This document shows, in pieces, positions 1 to 12,799 of a stretch of 64,000 nt of DNA. The notes below the pieces were generated by a model. That model was given only the letters and a program-made list of their open reading frames with translations, was not told where the DNA came from and ran no database searches. The translations under genes were made by a program, and so were the position numbers. How positions within the stretch are numbered: the first letter of the stretch is position 1; the number at the start of each line of letters is the position of its first letter. The stretch comes from Carposina sasakii (taxonomy: Eukaryota; Arthropoda; Insecta; Lepidoptera; Carposinidae), in contig CP053166.1 of NCBI GenBank assembly GCA_014607495.2, forward strand, positions 11,240,455-11,304,454, in the 5' to 3' direction.

Positions 1-504
1 ATATCGTATTAATAATTATAAAAGTTAATATGTACGATATTATAGCAAAGCATAAAAATATGATATCGCGTTTATCTAAGACGATATAGCTAAGTACATA
101 TGTGGATTATAATAATTAATTTAAAGCAATATGTACAATCTCAACATTTTTTGTAATAAAACGCAGTAACGATTGGTTCAAAAATTGACAGTAAATTGTA
201 TGGATGTGATCACCAGAACATTTGATACGCACTGCAGCAAACGCATTTGAAGAAAAATTATACTGTAATGCTATCAGCTCTTTCTTTTGTAACTTTAATT
301 AATTTATTTAAGCCATAAAAACATTGTGTTTTTAAATAGAATTTTCAATAAAAATTGTATTGTTATTTTTTCGGGACGAAGTATCTACTGTCACAATCAT
401 CTGTGAATTGACATTGACAGGTCTATGTTATCGTAAAATGTCATCATAAATAACCTATTTCAATTCGAATTATGGGTTGATTTATTAGAATTGTAAAGAA
501 AGAA

Positions 505-3500
505 ATGGTCCAATTACTATATATTGTTGCTAGTTTGTACGTTTTACTATGCCCATACACGAAAGTTGAAGAAAGTTTTAATATACAGGCATTTCATGAC
601 ATTTTATACCATCAGTACAATATAACTCAGGTAACATCAAGAAAATCTAATTTTGGACTCATAACTCGTTGCTGCGCGCTGATAAATATACTGTCTATTT
701 TTTCCAGTACGATCACAATGAGTTCCCGGGAGTGGTACCGCGTTCATTCATTGGTCCACTTGCTATTTCTTTACTCTCTGCACCCATTGTCGGCATATTA
801 CATATTTCAGGATTAGACAAATTTTGGATGCAGTATGTAGGTTTGTACAATGAATTTTGAACATACCTTTACTTTAAAACTATTCAAGCAACATTTTTAG
901 GAATAATGATGATGAATGAATAAATTAATAACAACATAATATTATTTTAACTTATTCTTTACATACAAAAATAAGGATATGATTATCTTAGTACAAAGGT
1001 GAAATTATCTCTATGTGATTTATACTGGTAATGATATGTAAGTTTTATTCAATTAACTTTTACTTTATTCTAGTTCGTCTGACATTGGCATTAACAGTAA
1101 TAGCAGCATGGAGCCGGCTTCGGAATGCATTGCAGAAACAGTTTGGGAGCACATTTGCCTGGTGGTTCACTGTCCTGACAGTCACACAGTACCATTTCAT
1201 GTTCTATATGAGCCGTCCACTGCCTAATATTATGACTTTGCCTTTAGGTAAGTTATATTTACTACCAGTGGACACCCACAACTGTCCACATGGACTACAG
1301 AAAAAACTAAATGTCGTAATTATCCGGGATAAAAAGTAGCCTATATGTTAAGTGGGACATGTCACAATATATTCCTGAAAACTGCATCAAAATCGGTTCA
1401 GCTGTTTCTGAGATTAGCGTGCACAAACAAAAATTCAAAAAATCATTCTTTTAGGTACTATTGCGTTGATAAAGATCTCCTATAATATTTTTCTCACATA
1501 TCTTACATGTACAGACAGCAATCCGTTACATTTTTATTATATGAAAGCAGATCGATAGATAGATTATTTAAAGATAATGTATAATTAATTAATAATAGAC
1601 ATAATACAATCTATTAATAACATTGCTAATGGCAATTTAAAACTTTGCCCACTTAAATTTGAGAAATCTCATTGTAGTGTGAATTTCAGTAAATCCTTGC
1701 TTACTCCCAGTAGGTATGTATTGTCTGTTAGTCACCCAGTCAGTATCTTTAATTGATTTATTTATATTAAAAAAAAAACAAAATGTTTAGGGATTTAGGT
1801 GGATTGCGTCGCGTCAAATTTTAGGAGTAGGTCAAAGAAATCCTGTGTGTTTTCCCTTCTTTCTTCTTCCGCGCGGAATTTATCGTAGGTTTTAGGTTCA
1901 CACTTCACTATAGTCCACTTTTAGGGTAAGGGCACTCTGATTGGGTAGGTCAATTTGTCACACACAAAAATTCACTTGTCGAGCGAGAGGTCAGTACCGC
2001 GGTGGTTGGGTAACTGGCAGATAGGGGGAACACACGTGGTCCGAATAAAGCTGTGAGAAAAGAGATAGGACGATTAGAAGAGGGAGAAACAAAATTATAG
2101 TTTTAACATTATCTGTACATTAATTTGATAATAAATCATTCCAGTTCTACTATCATTTGAGGGATGGATATCAGGCAGAAACAAGCTATTTCTCATATCA
2201 GCTGGAGCTTCAATAATTATATTTAGATCGGAACTAGCCATGCTTTTTGGCTTGTTTCTGATAATGGATCTTTATTTCAAGAAGATAGATATTCAAATGT
2301 GAGTATAAATTATAAAACTTTATGTCGCTTTCTTACTGTAACAAGATTTAATTTACAATATATTTTTAGGTTGTTAAAAAAATTTATAAGGTGTAAATGT
2401 ATAAAATGTAAATGTATGACATACATTATGTTAGTGACTTATGAACACAACCAATTTTATTATATAGTCTGTCTGTGGTACGATTCCCCTCGATTTTTAA
2501 TTTTGATGTCTTGTAAAATTCAATACTGTGAACATTATATATTTGTGTCACACAAATTAAAACAATTAGTTGCCAAGTATGATGTTATTTATTTTCTTGC
2601 TTAATAATCCTTCACATACAACAGTTATCAGTAGATTTGGGAAGTGTGGGATTGATCATTAGTTGCTGTATGTTTGTGGGACTATAACAAGTTAGGTTTG
2701 TGTTAATTAGATATTTTAATAATACCTAGACATGTTACATACAGCACCTATGTTATGTACTAGACGCCAGCCACGACTTCGTCCGTGCGAAGGCAGGGCG
2801 GTTTGATATATAGTCTATATATACCCTTCCTCAATAAATGAGCTATCTAACACAGATAAAATTTTTCAAATCAGATCAGTAGTTCCTGAGATTAGCGCAT
2901 ACAAACAAACAAACTATTCAGCTTTATAATATTAGTATAGATTATGACACATAAATCCTTTTCCTACAGGCTTCTGAAGATTGTGATACCAGCAGGAGCA
3001 GGGCTGGTCCTCCTGACAGTGGTGATAGACTCCATATTCTGGCAGCGGCTGCTCTGGCCCGAGGCTGAGGTCTTTTGGTACAACACTTTTATGAACAAGA
3101 GTGCAAATTGGGGCGTATCCTTTGTATATAATATTAGGTATTCTACTTGCCACAGAAAGCTATGTAAACAAAATAAAAGTATGCTTTTAAACTATTCAAA
3201 TAAAGCAGCTTCTTTCCAGTTAAAATCAAACTCAGGAGACAATTTGTTATTTTTATAAATTGTATAGGCTACTTCTATCATGAAATTATCATGTCAACAA
3301 TCACATTCAGTGATCCTTGGGGAACTTAGTGAGCGGTGCCGCTTGGCGCGCCTTCTACCACTAGGCGGCCGGGCCGAGCTATTGTTAGTTTTTGTGAAAA
3401 GTACACTTTCTTTTCGGGCTATACTCAAAGCTTTATCAATAACCGTATAGTAAAGTAAAAAATAGCCTTGACTCTTAGTACAGACATCACCATTCCTGTG

Positions 3501-5600
3501 GTAAGAAAAGGCAACAAGGACCTGTACTCGGCATTACCTCTTTTGTTTAATAATAAGAGGCTTGGGCCCCAGCCTGGTCATAAATAAAAATGTCAGGGTT
3601 ATTTGAAATATTTCCATAATCCCAGTAGGGGTATACCTAGACAAGCGGGTGGTACAGTTCGCAGCACCAGCCTTTGTATACGTCCTGTTGTACTCCATCC
3701 TGCCTCATAAGGAGCTTCGGTTCATTATATATGTGTTCCCATTGCTCAATATGGCGTCGGCTGCTGCTTGCTCATATATGTAAGTGTCAAGGTTAATAAA
3801 GGCCTAATTTCAGTTATTAATTACATAGTTATAAGGGGACTGATTAAATAACATAGTACTATTAACTTATTAATTAATTAACAGTAACTTAAGCTTGAGT
3901 TCAGTTGTTTCTTTTAAATGTCTATTTTCATTGTATTGTTAATTTCAGATTTATAAGACGAACAAAAGCTCCAGTTTACGAATTACTATTTTGGGGAATA
4001 GTTGTTTTAATAGTTGGCAATATTTTACTGTCTGCTGCTTCGTTATTGGTTGCTCTGACGAATTATCCTGGAGGAGTTGCCATCTCAAGGCAAGTACCCA
4101 AAGAAAGGGTTTACTATATTATAATTGCTATTACTTCTATATCATCATCATCATTTCAGCCCTGGGAAGTCCACTGCTGGACATAGGCCTCCCCCAAAGG
4201 GGAGCTTTACTTCTATATAAGCTCGCTTAATTTAACATTAAGTGTACCTATCTTCATACTTCATAATTCTGTTTTTTCTATTAGTTTTAATACTTTTTAG
4301 TTGCTTGTTAGGTCCCCCCGGGATTTTCTATGCTTTGATTGCATTTTTCTGGTCGTCTCTGTTGATCCTGGCTTACAGGAGTTGCAGAGGCGGGAATGAG
4401 TGGTGGGCCAGTCCCGGTTATTACTTCTATTATAATTTAATATTGCTTTCCTTTTTCAGATTCCATAAAATTCTCAGAAATGAACCATTTGTACATTTAC
4501 ATATCAGTAACTTAGCCGCACAAACGGGAGTATCAAGATTTACTCAACTTAACAACCAATGGCAGTACAACAAAAACGAGTCGCTGCAGCCAGAACAGCT
4601 GCAAGAATTTACACATCTTCTTGTAGAAGCCAAAAGCAAATATTCACCGAATTTAAAAGCATTTGCACAAAGCCACGTGGTTCTGGATAGCATTGAGTCA
4701 TTCTCGCATATAGCAATGAACTATAGACTGGTTCCACCACTCAAAATTAAAACAAAACCAGCCTTATTTATTTTAGAAAGAAAAGATTTTAGAGATTACC
4801 CTTACGGTCATTCAATACAAACCATTGAAAACACTAGCTCAAATATGGATGAAGATTCTAGTCAAAAATCTGTTGAAGAAAATAGTCAAGTAGAAGAGGA
4901 AATAGTCTCTACATTACAAACACCAGATGATATTGAAGAGTTTACTGACGAAAATAAACAGGATGATGAAGATTTAAATGATGAAAGTCTTCCTGAAGTA
5001 GCTGTAAGAAGTAAAGAAGAGTACAACACGAAAGAAAATGCTGATGACGTTGACGACTTGTTAGTAAAACCTAAAAAAGTTTTCGAAGACTTAAAATTAT
5101 TGAGAAAGGAAAAGAAGAAAAAAGCTATTGCAAAAATTAAGTCTGAGACTAGAAAAGAAGTAGTTGCTTCTGCAAAAGAGAAATTAAAAGAAATAATGAA
5201 ACGACACAGGTATGTTGCTGAAGAACTATCTGAAAATATAATATCTGATAATATGGAAACCCCAGAAGAGAGTGATGGAAGAGGAGATATACCTGATGAA
5301 ATAATAGAACAAATTAATGAACAAGCACATGATAATCTCACTAACGAAAATTTTAAAGAAGATGAGAACGAAAATAGTGCAGAGGTTTTAACTAGTCGTA
5401 CAAATGAAAATATTGATGTTATTGTGGAAGAGGTCATTGTCAGACTTATTGATAGAAAGATTTACGACGATAAGACTAAACCAGAAGACATAAAGCCCGA
5501 AGACAGGAAAGTAATTCAAAAGATTGTTGAGGAAGTACTGGCTGAAAAAATGAATTATACCAATGCTGATAAATCAGTAGAAATAGCTGATGGGATTTAA
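505..5600 (+). CDS. ALG12: ALG12-like dolichyl-P-mannose mannosyltransferase (alpha-1,6), nine exons
   Basis: Multipass ER enzyme that adds the eighth mannose to the lipid-linked oligosaccharide for N-glycosylation. Exons read at 505-630, 708-840, 1074-1247, 2145-2298, 2970-3114, about 3484-3576, 3626-3779, 3949-4089 and 4460-5600. Family hallmarks visible: TKVEESFN followed by a histidine-aspartate pair near the N-terminus (GT22 type), [31 protein letters not shown], and AAQTGVSRF in the last exon. Junctions keep phase except around exon 6 (see findings), where an in-frame TAA and frame changes interrupt otherwise clear family sequence. Intron 8 looks like a GC-AG intron (AG|GCAAGT). After the family's usual end, near 4800, the last exon runs on for about 260 residues that are acidic and lysine-rich, with probable coiled coil. 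The start at 505 gives a hydrophobic first segment. Family assignment is confident; whether this copy is intact is not. Confidence 0.9.
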
Positions 5601-6048
5601 GATTTAACTAATATTAAGTACATCATATCGCATTTCTAATTTTTATACATTTGATCTCATGGCAATGTTGTTTTAATGCTATGTTACAATGTTTGAATTA
5701 TATTAAATTTTGCAACTTTTCTACAAACCTTTTGTATTGATAAACACTGATATATCTCAGTTCTGAGTCAGAACTAATGGGTGCTAAATTTTAAACATGG
5801 TTGGCTAACTTAGACACTATTAATTTTTAAACTTTTCAATACCATATAAAAGGAATATAACTTGTTCAAGGTGTGATTTTTATACAAATGTATATAATGG
5901 ATATACATAAATCATTCCCTTAGGGAATGCAAAGAAAATTACAATAAAAATACACTTACTTATATTATTAGTATGATTATTCCACTGCTGTGGTATGCAT
6001 CTCTAAACCTGGGCTTGTTCAAGACTAAGTATAATAAAAGAAAATTCT

Positions 6049-6411
6049 CTATTTTTTGCTTTTTATTTGAACTTTACTTCTTATTTCTGCAGGAAATTTA
6101 TCCATATTTATTTTGACACAATCTAAGCAATATAGTTTGGAGTAGAATAAACTGCAATTTTTTCCAATACAGACACTTCTTTCACAAATAGAGCAATCGG
6201 CACCAAGCACTAATATTTCTCCTTTTCCTGGAGGACTGAAAGGGTCTTTCATAATATAACTTGTGTATTTCAGTTCTATGTTTCTAGAAAAAGGTGGATT
6301 TTTTCCTTTATAGTGAACTTTTTCACACAAACTGCATGATACACATTTGAAGTTTATAACAATGTGTTCACTTTCTTTTCCTTTCTCATCAGTTTTACTT
6401 TTTTCCTGCAT
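6049..6411 (-). CDS. CDPF1: Cysteine-rich DPF motif protein 1 (CDPF1) homologue
   Basis: A 120-residue protein of unknown biochemical role, about the usual family length. It has paired CxxC motifs (CVSCSLC, CSIC, CLDC), the defining YIMKDPFSPP stretch and the conserved CSLFYSKLYCLDC block, then FPAEIR near the end. The open frame extends upstream to 6498, but the ATG at 6411 gives the family length, and an acceptor-like pyrimidine-AG lies just upstream on this strand (about 6416-6425). The IBA57 stop is only 94 bp upstream on the same strand. Zinc binding is inferred from the cysteine pairs. The identification is confident. Confidence 0.93.
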   Translation of the reverse strand: MQEKSKTDEKGKESEHIVINFKCVSCSLCEKVHYKGKNPPFSRNIELKYTSYIMKDPFSPPGKGEILVLGADCSICERSVCIGKNCSLFYSKLYCLDCVKINMDKFPAEIRSKVQIKSKK

Positions 6412-6505
6412 TTCACTGAAAATATGCAAAGAAAATACAAGTTTTACTTTCATACTTTTAATAAATAAATAAAACAAAATATATAAATAATTTTTCATAG
6501 ATATA

Positions 6506-7540
6506 CTATTCAGATTTTAGACTAGAAGCTTTTTCTTTGGGTGCCTCCACAGGCCACCAAGAAGGTCTCATAGCTGCAGCATGCTTTGAGCCTATCTGCA
6601 AGCCACTGTCAAGAGCCTCTTTGATCCTAACTAAACCTAAGCCATAATCTTTTACATAGCTCTTCAGTTTCCCTATATTTAACTTTTTGTTTTCCACTGA
6701 TGATATCACAGTATCTTTTTCTAAATTTTCCATAATTGGCTCAGTAAATTTTATGGGCATAATTCTTTTACGAACTACACCAGTGTGGTGAACTCTCGCC
6801 GTCAGCTCCTGCCCAATGTAGCATCCCTTGTGAAAACTGACACCATGTAAATAGTCACAATTTGCTTCTAGAGGGAAACTAGATCCTGGAGGAAGGTCAT
6901 CACAACCCTCACTAACCCCTAATTTGTATCTCAAATATCTATAGCCTTCATCTGAAGTTTCAACAGTTATATCTTTGGCAATATATCCAGCTATTTCAGA
7001 TCCTTCTAAATTTGCTTTGGATAATATTCTAAACCCTAAATCCGTAAGACGTGGGTCTTTATAGATATTAATGTTGGGCTTTGCATCTCCTATTGATTCT
7101 GATATACTTTGCATTGGTGCTATCAGTGCCCATAGTTTGTAGTCATCTTGGACATCTTTTATATCTACTCGTCGCTTTAACTTATACAATTTCAAGTGCT
7201 TTTGAAGAATAATGTGTATATTTTTGTCACATTCTATCATAAAAGAGCCTTCACCTTCCCATTTATGGATGAGTGTGTCGTACAAAACCCTACCTTTGTT
7301 ATTGAGAAACATAGCATATATAGACTTCGCATTATCCTCAAAATGTTTCATATCATTAGTAATAAGTCCTTGTAGAAATACAGATGCTTCATTCCCAGAA
7401 ATATGCAGTAATTTTCTGTTTTGTAGAGGGTATAAAATTTTCGAACTTGGTTCACAATGAATGTACCGAAAAAATTGTCTAATCATTTGTCGCTGACATA
7501 AAAAATTATTTACCTTGTTAAGCATGTTAGTTTTTAACAA
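6506..7540 (-). CDS. IBA57: IBA57 homologue, mitochondrial iron-sulfur cluster assembly (YgfZ/CAF17 family)
   Basis: Folate-binding-fold protein of the late mitochondrial ISC pathway, which works with ISCA1/ISCA2 to mature 4Fe-4S proteins such as aconitase and lipoate synthase. One uninterrupted 344-residue exon. The first 25 or so residues are basic and lack acidic residues, as expected of a mitochondrial presequence. Then come LLHISGNEASVFLQGLITND, the NNKGRVLYD block and the signature KGCYIGQELTAR around residue 240, whose cysteine is the conserved YgfZ/IBA57 residue. The C-terminal barrel part (GLVRIKEALDSG) follows. The ATG at 7540 is the first in frame and gives a plausible targeting peptide; a later Met (around residue 19) would also be possible. 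Likely co-expressed with the CDPF1 gene just downstream. Confidence 0.95.
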   Translation of the reverse strand: MLKTNMLNKVNNFLCQRQMIRQFFRYIHCEPSSKILYPLQNRKLLHISGNEASVFLQGLITNDMKHFEDNAKSIYAMFLNNKGRVLYDTLIHKWEGEGSFMIECDKNIHIILQKHLKLYKLKRRVDIKDVQDDYKLWALIAPMQSISESIGDAKPNINIYKDPRLTDLGFRILSKANLEGSEIAGYIAKDITVETSDEGYRYLRYKLGVSEGCDDLPPGSSFPLEANCDYLHGVSFHKGCYIGQELTARVHHTGVVRKRIMPIKFTEPIMENLEKDTVISSVENKKLNIGKLKSYVKDYGLGLVRIKEALDSGLQIGSKHAAAMRPSWWPVEAPKEKASSLKSE

Positions 7541-9975
7541 ATTCTTAGTATTTTTGTTTTATCAGATTAATATTTAGCGTGGAAATAACAAATTAATTTT
7601 GTTCGTAATTTTTGTTTTGATCTTTTTTCACTTTGACAGTGACAGTTGGTAGTAAGTAGGTCATTTTTTTAAGTTTATCCCGAGGGTAAGGCAAAGGAAA
7701 CTATATCTCAACGCAGCCCTTGTCTTGGCTTGAACTTGAGATGGATGATAATATGATGGTGAATGGAAACATCAAGAAAATTCTTAAAAACTAGTGTAAA
7801 GGCACTGTGCCGGCAGTGCATAGAGTTCTAGTGGTATTATAACTGTTATAACAGTTTTGCAGGATATTATACAATCACAATTTGTAAACTTAATAAATAA
7901 ATAAAAATATTATCTTGTCGGGCCATTGGTAAAGACGGCGAGAAATGCAGCTGGTATAGGTAGTGTGTAAAAATTACAGGACTGGCTTAGATTAATGATT
8001 GGTCTTCACAGTGTTGATAGGACACACAGTATTACAATGTCCCACTTCAAATGAGGCGAGGCTACCTACTGATGAAAATAATATACGGAAAACGCCTCAA
8101 ATTACGTCTTGTCGGGTACAAATATTTTTAATTATAAATCCAAGTATAAAAAATGAATTTTATGTGTTTGTAGTAGAATGGTAAAGACGGCTTCTAAATA
8201 TAATAATAATTCTTCTATCTACTTCAAAATCCGAGAAATGCAGCTGACTCTCTAAACAACGTATAGGTACGCGCCTCCTGGCTGGCGTGTGTAAAAATTA
8301 TTTCTCTCTCGCTCATGTGCCGCACGTGATAAACGTGCTTGTCGTTTGTCTGCCTGCCTCGCTCGATTATCAGACAATTTAAAATTTGGCATTTTAGATT
8401 AATGAGTGCCTCTTGTTGTCCTACTCAACACTAGTCTTCACTGTCTTCGCCAGACTGGCTTACCTGCTGCACAGGTACCAATTTGTTGGTTTGTCTGTGC
8501 GTTTGTGCACGCTAATCTCAGAAACGGCTGAACCGATTTCGATGCAGTTTTCAGGAATATATTGTGACAGGTCCCACTTAACATACCTATAGGCTACTTT
8601 TTATCCCGGATAATTTCGACATTTTATTTTTTTCTACAGTCTACGGAGTCGCGGGCGTTCACTAGTATGAAATAAAAACACTTAAACATCACTTCCAGCC
8701 CCTTCTAAGCTTTCCCGCCGATTGTGGTACGTAGGTCGTTTCTTCAGATCTTTTTTTTGCCAAGCCAACTCATCTCATCTCTCATGTTCAGTCGAGCCTA
8801 AATTTTGGAAAATAGGAATTAGCCGTTAAATATCTCATATTTATATCTATAACTGTAATATAAATAAACTGTAGACCATTATCAAGTTTCGAAAAACATA
8901 CTATACTATGCCTTAGTATAGGAAAAAAATTGTTGTAAGTACTTCTTTCTTGTACTAAGTAGGCAGCGCCGGCCCGAAGTAAATTTTAGAATGGAGCGAG
9001 ATGGCGCCTCTCCTGTTTGCTCCTAATAATATGTACCTATATCTTTACCATTTAGGCGCCCCCTAGGATTTGGCGTCTGGAGCGACTGCTCCGTTGGGCA
9101 GGCCGCCGTATGGGTACACAACCATTCCAGGCCTACAACCCGGCCTGATAACTGTTAGTAGGTACCGTACACAAAGTATTTATTAAGTCTCCTAAATAGG
9201 TATAGACTTCCATTGGGCTTTGCCATAGTCGGGTAAAAATAAGTTATGCATGGTTAATTTCTTCACAGAAAAGAAAAAAAAAGCGGGTGGGGCTGTGTCC
9301 CACGGCCGTTGGTTTGGAGAAAACCTTTTAAAGTAAAAGATTGATGAAAACAAGAACTGTTTTAAGTATTAAAAAAAGAACAGGTGAAACATAAAATACA
9401 TAGCAAAGTTTATATATTTATTGTACTTTCTGGTTATTTTAAATAGCAGCCGCCCACGACTTCGTCCCTAGGGGGCGTTGTAGTAACCAGGTTGTTGTAT
9501 AGACTGTAGTCCAAAGTATTAACACTGAAAGAATTTTTTCAGACCAAGTCCTGAGATTCTAAATAGCTTTATAATATTAGTATAGACTTCCATTGTATAA
9601 ATCAATCGGCTTTGACAAACACACGAAAGAATCACCACCATAGTCGGGTAAAAATAGCGCCGGTTTCGCAAGTTATCGCAGTATCCCTCCCCCGCCGCCC
9701 CGCTTACCCCGACACGTCAAGTCATATGCATGGTTAATTTCTTAAGACCAATAGTTTTTTAATTATTAAGGTACGATGATATAGACCTTTTCGTTACGGT
9801 CCAGTTTTTAAACCTGGTACCCGTAGAAAAAAAAATATATATATGTAGGTATTAGATTCTAAAATAATATATAAGTAAGTAAATGCCTTTAACGGTCATT
9901 AAAATAACTTAAACTTAACATTAAGTAAAGATTTTACAATCACAACATTTTATGCTAACTAACTGGGTATCTATT
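7541..9975. other. Intergenic, repeats, no gene recognised
   Basis: Between IBA57 and the TMEM179-like gene. It holds dispersed repeats at 8481-8665 and 9448-9590 and a GC-rich stretch at 9660-9715. The few short open frames show no domain and no phase-consistent splicing. The first 150 bp left of IBA57's start is the likely IBA57 promoter. Confidence 0.6.
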
Positions 9976-12274
9976 CTATTTGTCGTTTACATTCAGAGAT
10001 TCAAGAATTAGTTCATCAGTGAAGTCATCGTCCATCGTGTTACGGCTGGCCAGGTCCTGCAGAAGCCGGTGATGGCTTTGGCTCGGCTCCTCAGTTCTTC
10101 CATCAAATCGGATCTTGGATGGACTGACTTCCGAAGAGTTGGGCGCGGTTTCTTGCCCGTTCTCTATGGATGCTGTCACCAGCTCCGTAGTCATTGTGGG
10201 TTCTGATCGGACGGATGCCGTATCTTGTTTCCGCGGGGAGTTACGAGGAGATTTCTTCAAGTAAGGGGTTATTTTCTGAAATTAACGACAACAGAAGTTA
10301 GGCTAAAGAAATCGAACAATATGTCACAGAAAAAGTTTGGGTGTTCGTAGATACAAAAAAGACCAGTTATTGTGAAAAACCGTACCTGTTGAGGGTCTTG
10401 AGTAAGGTAGACTCCCGTGCGTTTGACAGCAAAGTCAGGGGCGGCAATACACCGCGCCAGCAGCAAGGCGGCAGCGCAGGCCCAGCTCACCCACACACCG
10501 GCGCTGGCGGCCTTCGTCAGGGCCACCCGCGAGCCCAGGCCCCACGTGGCGTTCCAGCCGTGAACCAGGAAAGGAGACACGGGTGAACAACTGAAACATA
10601 TAGAGAAGAGCTGCTGATGCTGAGGATGCTAGGAATTGACACCATTATTTTATAACCAGACATACGAGTATAACTTCTGCACGGAAAACCACCTTTAGAT
10701 AATACCATAGAGGAATATTTTATTCCTCTATGATAATACCTACGTGATCAAATTATGACCTAAACGGCATCATGGTGTATCGGTCAAACGAGTAGTAGAC
10801 GTACTTACGTTGTAGCATTGGTATAGTTTTGAAAGGCGGCACAGAACGCATGCAGCCCACCATTGGTTTTCGCGAAGCTGGCTCCGGTCAGTCCGACCAG
10901 CACCAGCGCAAATAACAGGGCTGGTGTCAGTATTCTCCAAGGCTGTTGTAAACTGAAACAAACGATCGAAGATAAAATTAAATAAGTCATCTTTTCTTTC
11001 TCAAATACTAAGTACTTAAAATAGGAGGACGTGATTTCCTACAAACAAAACAAAGCTGAATATTTTTTTAAAGTAAGGGAATATCAAACATCAGTGCATT
11101 TATTTTTCAAGAGAGGAGAAGTCACTTACCCTGATCTGCTTCTACCTCCGGTGGGACACATGGTAAACATTGTAGCCCATACTAAAGCGAACACAGTGGA
11201 TATAACGGGCATGAACTCCGCGAACTGACACGAATTCTCTTTCATAAATAAGCTTCGGGTGGTGTCCAGCATTAATCTATGCGTCTTATTTTCTGAAAAT
11301 ACAAATGCTTTATGATAAATATCTATCTATGTGAATCTGCACACTAAGAAAGGACCAGTCCAGACCAAAAGGCAATGTGCTAGAAGAAAGAATATTTTGT
11401 GTTTTTTATGCTTGATCGTCATTCTTCAGTAGGTATTTTATACTTTATCTGTTGGTCTGAATCTGAACACTGTTACTTGGGTAAAGTAGGTAGGTGTTAA
11501 GGTTAAACAACAAATTAATACATTAGGCTACATTAGGACTGATAGTGTCATCTACGGTCTACTTTACTATTATAGAACGGTGTGAAAATCAAATCACAAC
11601 AAAAAAGTCAAACAAAGTTATAGAAATATTAGTGGCAGCAAAAAATTGTTAAGAAAGTCACAGGCAACCAACAATCAACCAACTTCTTTTGATTAACCAA
11701 ATTTTTCCAGGTACAAGTCTAACGGAGAAATGTGTAATCGCTGTTCCAGGTTTATACTCAGCGGAACCTAGTTGAAACAATTTTGAAAATAAATTTTGGG
11801 AAGTTGATAAAAGGGTGAAGCATGAAATCGTGACAGGAATAAATAGTTCAACACTCATAGCTATTTACCAATACATACCTATTACTACAGTTACGTTATC
11901 TATTACTACACTGGTTACACTAGCGTTATGAATTTCAATGAGATTGGCTTCTCCTTTAACAGTGCTAGATTTTCCTTCATCTTCTGTAACATTCCTAGGG
12001 ACGGTTGTTATATTTTCTTGAGCTTCATTTCCATCTACGGCAGTGACTGCTGGAGCAGTCGTAAGTGCACTTTCAGCAGTTTTATTCATGGTAAAATTAT
12101 CCTGTAAATCTAGTATTTGACTGATATTCTCATCATATACTTCGATCATTTTAAATTCTAGTTTACGTGGATATAGTATACAGTTGTTATCGATTAATTC
12201 TTCGGAATTTTGTAGAAAAACGTAGTTTAAAATGCCAGAAATGGCAGCCAGGATGTAAATTAAGAGGTGTAATG
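9976..12274 (-). CDS. TMEM179-like four-transmembrane protein (5' coding exon not found)
   Basis: Five exons join in phase on the minus strand: 12274-11879, 11292-11130, 10952-10809, 10590-10386 and 10275-9976 (stop). Each has an AG acceptor and GT donor. The product has four hydrophobic segments: LLIYILAAISGILNYVFL in the first exon; a second after SCQFAEFMPVIS; a third in WRILTPALLFALVLVGLTG; and a fourth in GVWVSWACAAALLLAR. The cytosolic tail is serine-rich. A long N-glycosylation-rich loop (several N-x-T/S) lies between the first two. The order of CRF-like, TTGGL-like and W-SW motifs resembles the TMEM179/TMEM179B family, whose function is poorly known. Exon 1 here begins with two nucleotides of a split codon, so a short upstream coding exon is missing from this call. 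Could instead be another insect four-pass protein. Confidence 0.7.
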
Positions 12275-12799
12275 CTGAAACAATAAAACGAAGTCATTAG
12301 GTACCTACCTCTGTCTACTAAAATGGCCCCACCCAGCACAGGCATTTTCATTTCAAGAGTAGGTAGGTATTACGAGGATAAACGATATTATTGAAGATAG
12401 ACCGCGAAGCGAAGTATCCGAGTATCTTTCATAAAGAGGATTCTACCGATTCTATCTACACTCTCTTTGACTATGAATCTTTTTCTACGTACACTCTCGG
12501 ATTTCGCGATTCCAGAAATCCAGACATAGCGACCCATATAATCACGTCCCTAAATAAGAATCTCCCGTGAAATATTCAGTCTTGAATTATTAACATGGTT
12601 TCGCCATGTTCCGCCATCCGTTCATGTTATTTTTATCGAGAGCCCGCGGTTGCCTATCTTGGTCCAATCGCATACCAACCTAACCTAAATCAAGCATTTT
12701 TCTTTGGTGAAGGGAAGGAAAGTTTTAGTTTGTGGCCCCATTGCTGCATGATCTTCGTCGTGACCTTGCAGTTCTGGCTGTCCCATTTTGGGATATGTA

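Noticed and set aside
4886..5437. 183-codon minus-strand open frame rich in Ser and Phe
   Set aside because: It is the antisense shadow of the Glu/Lys-rich last exon of ALG12.
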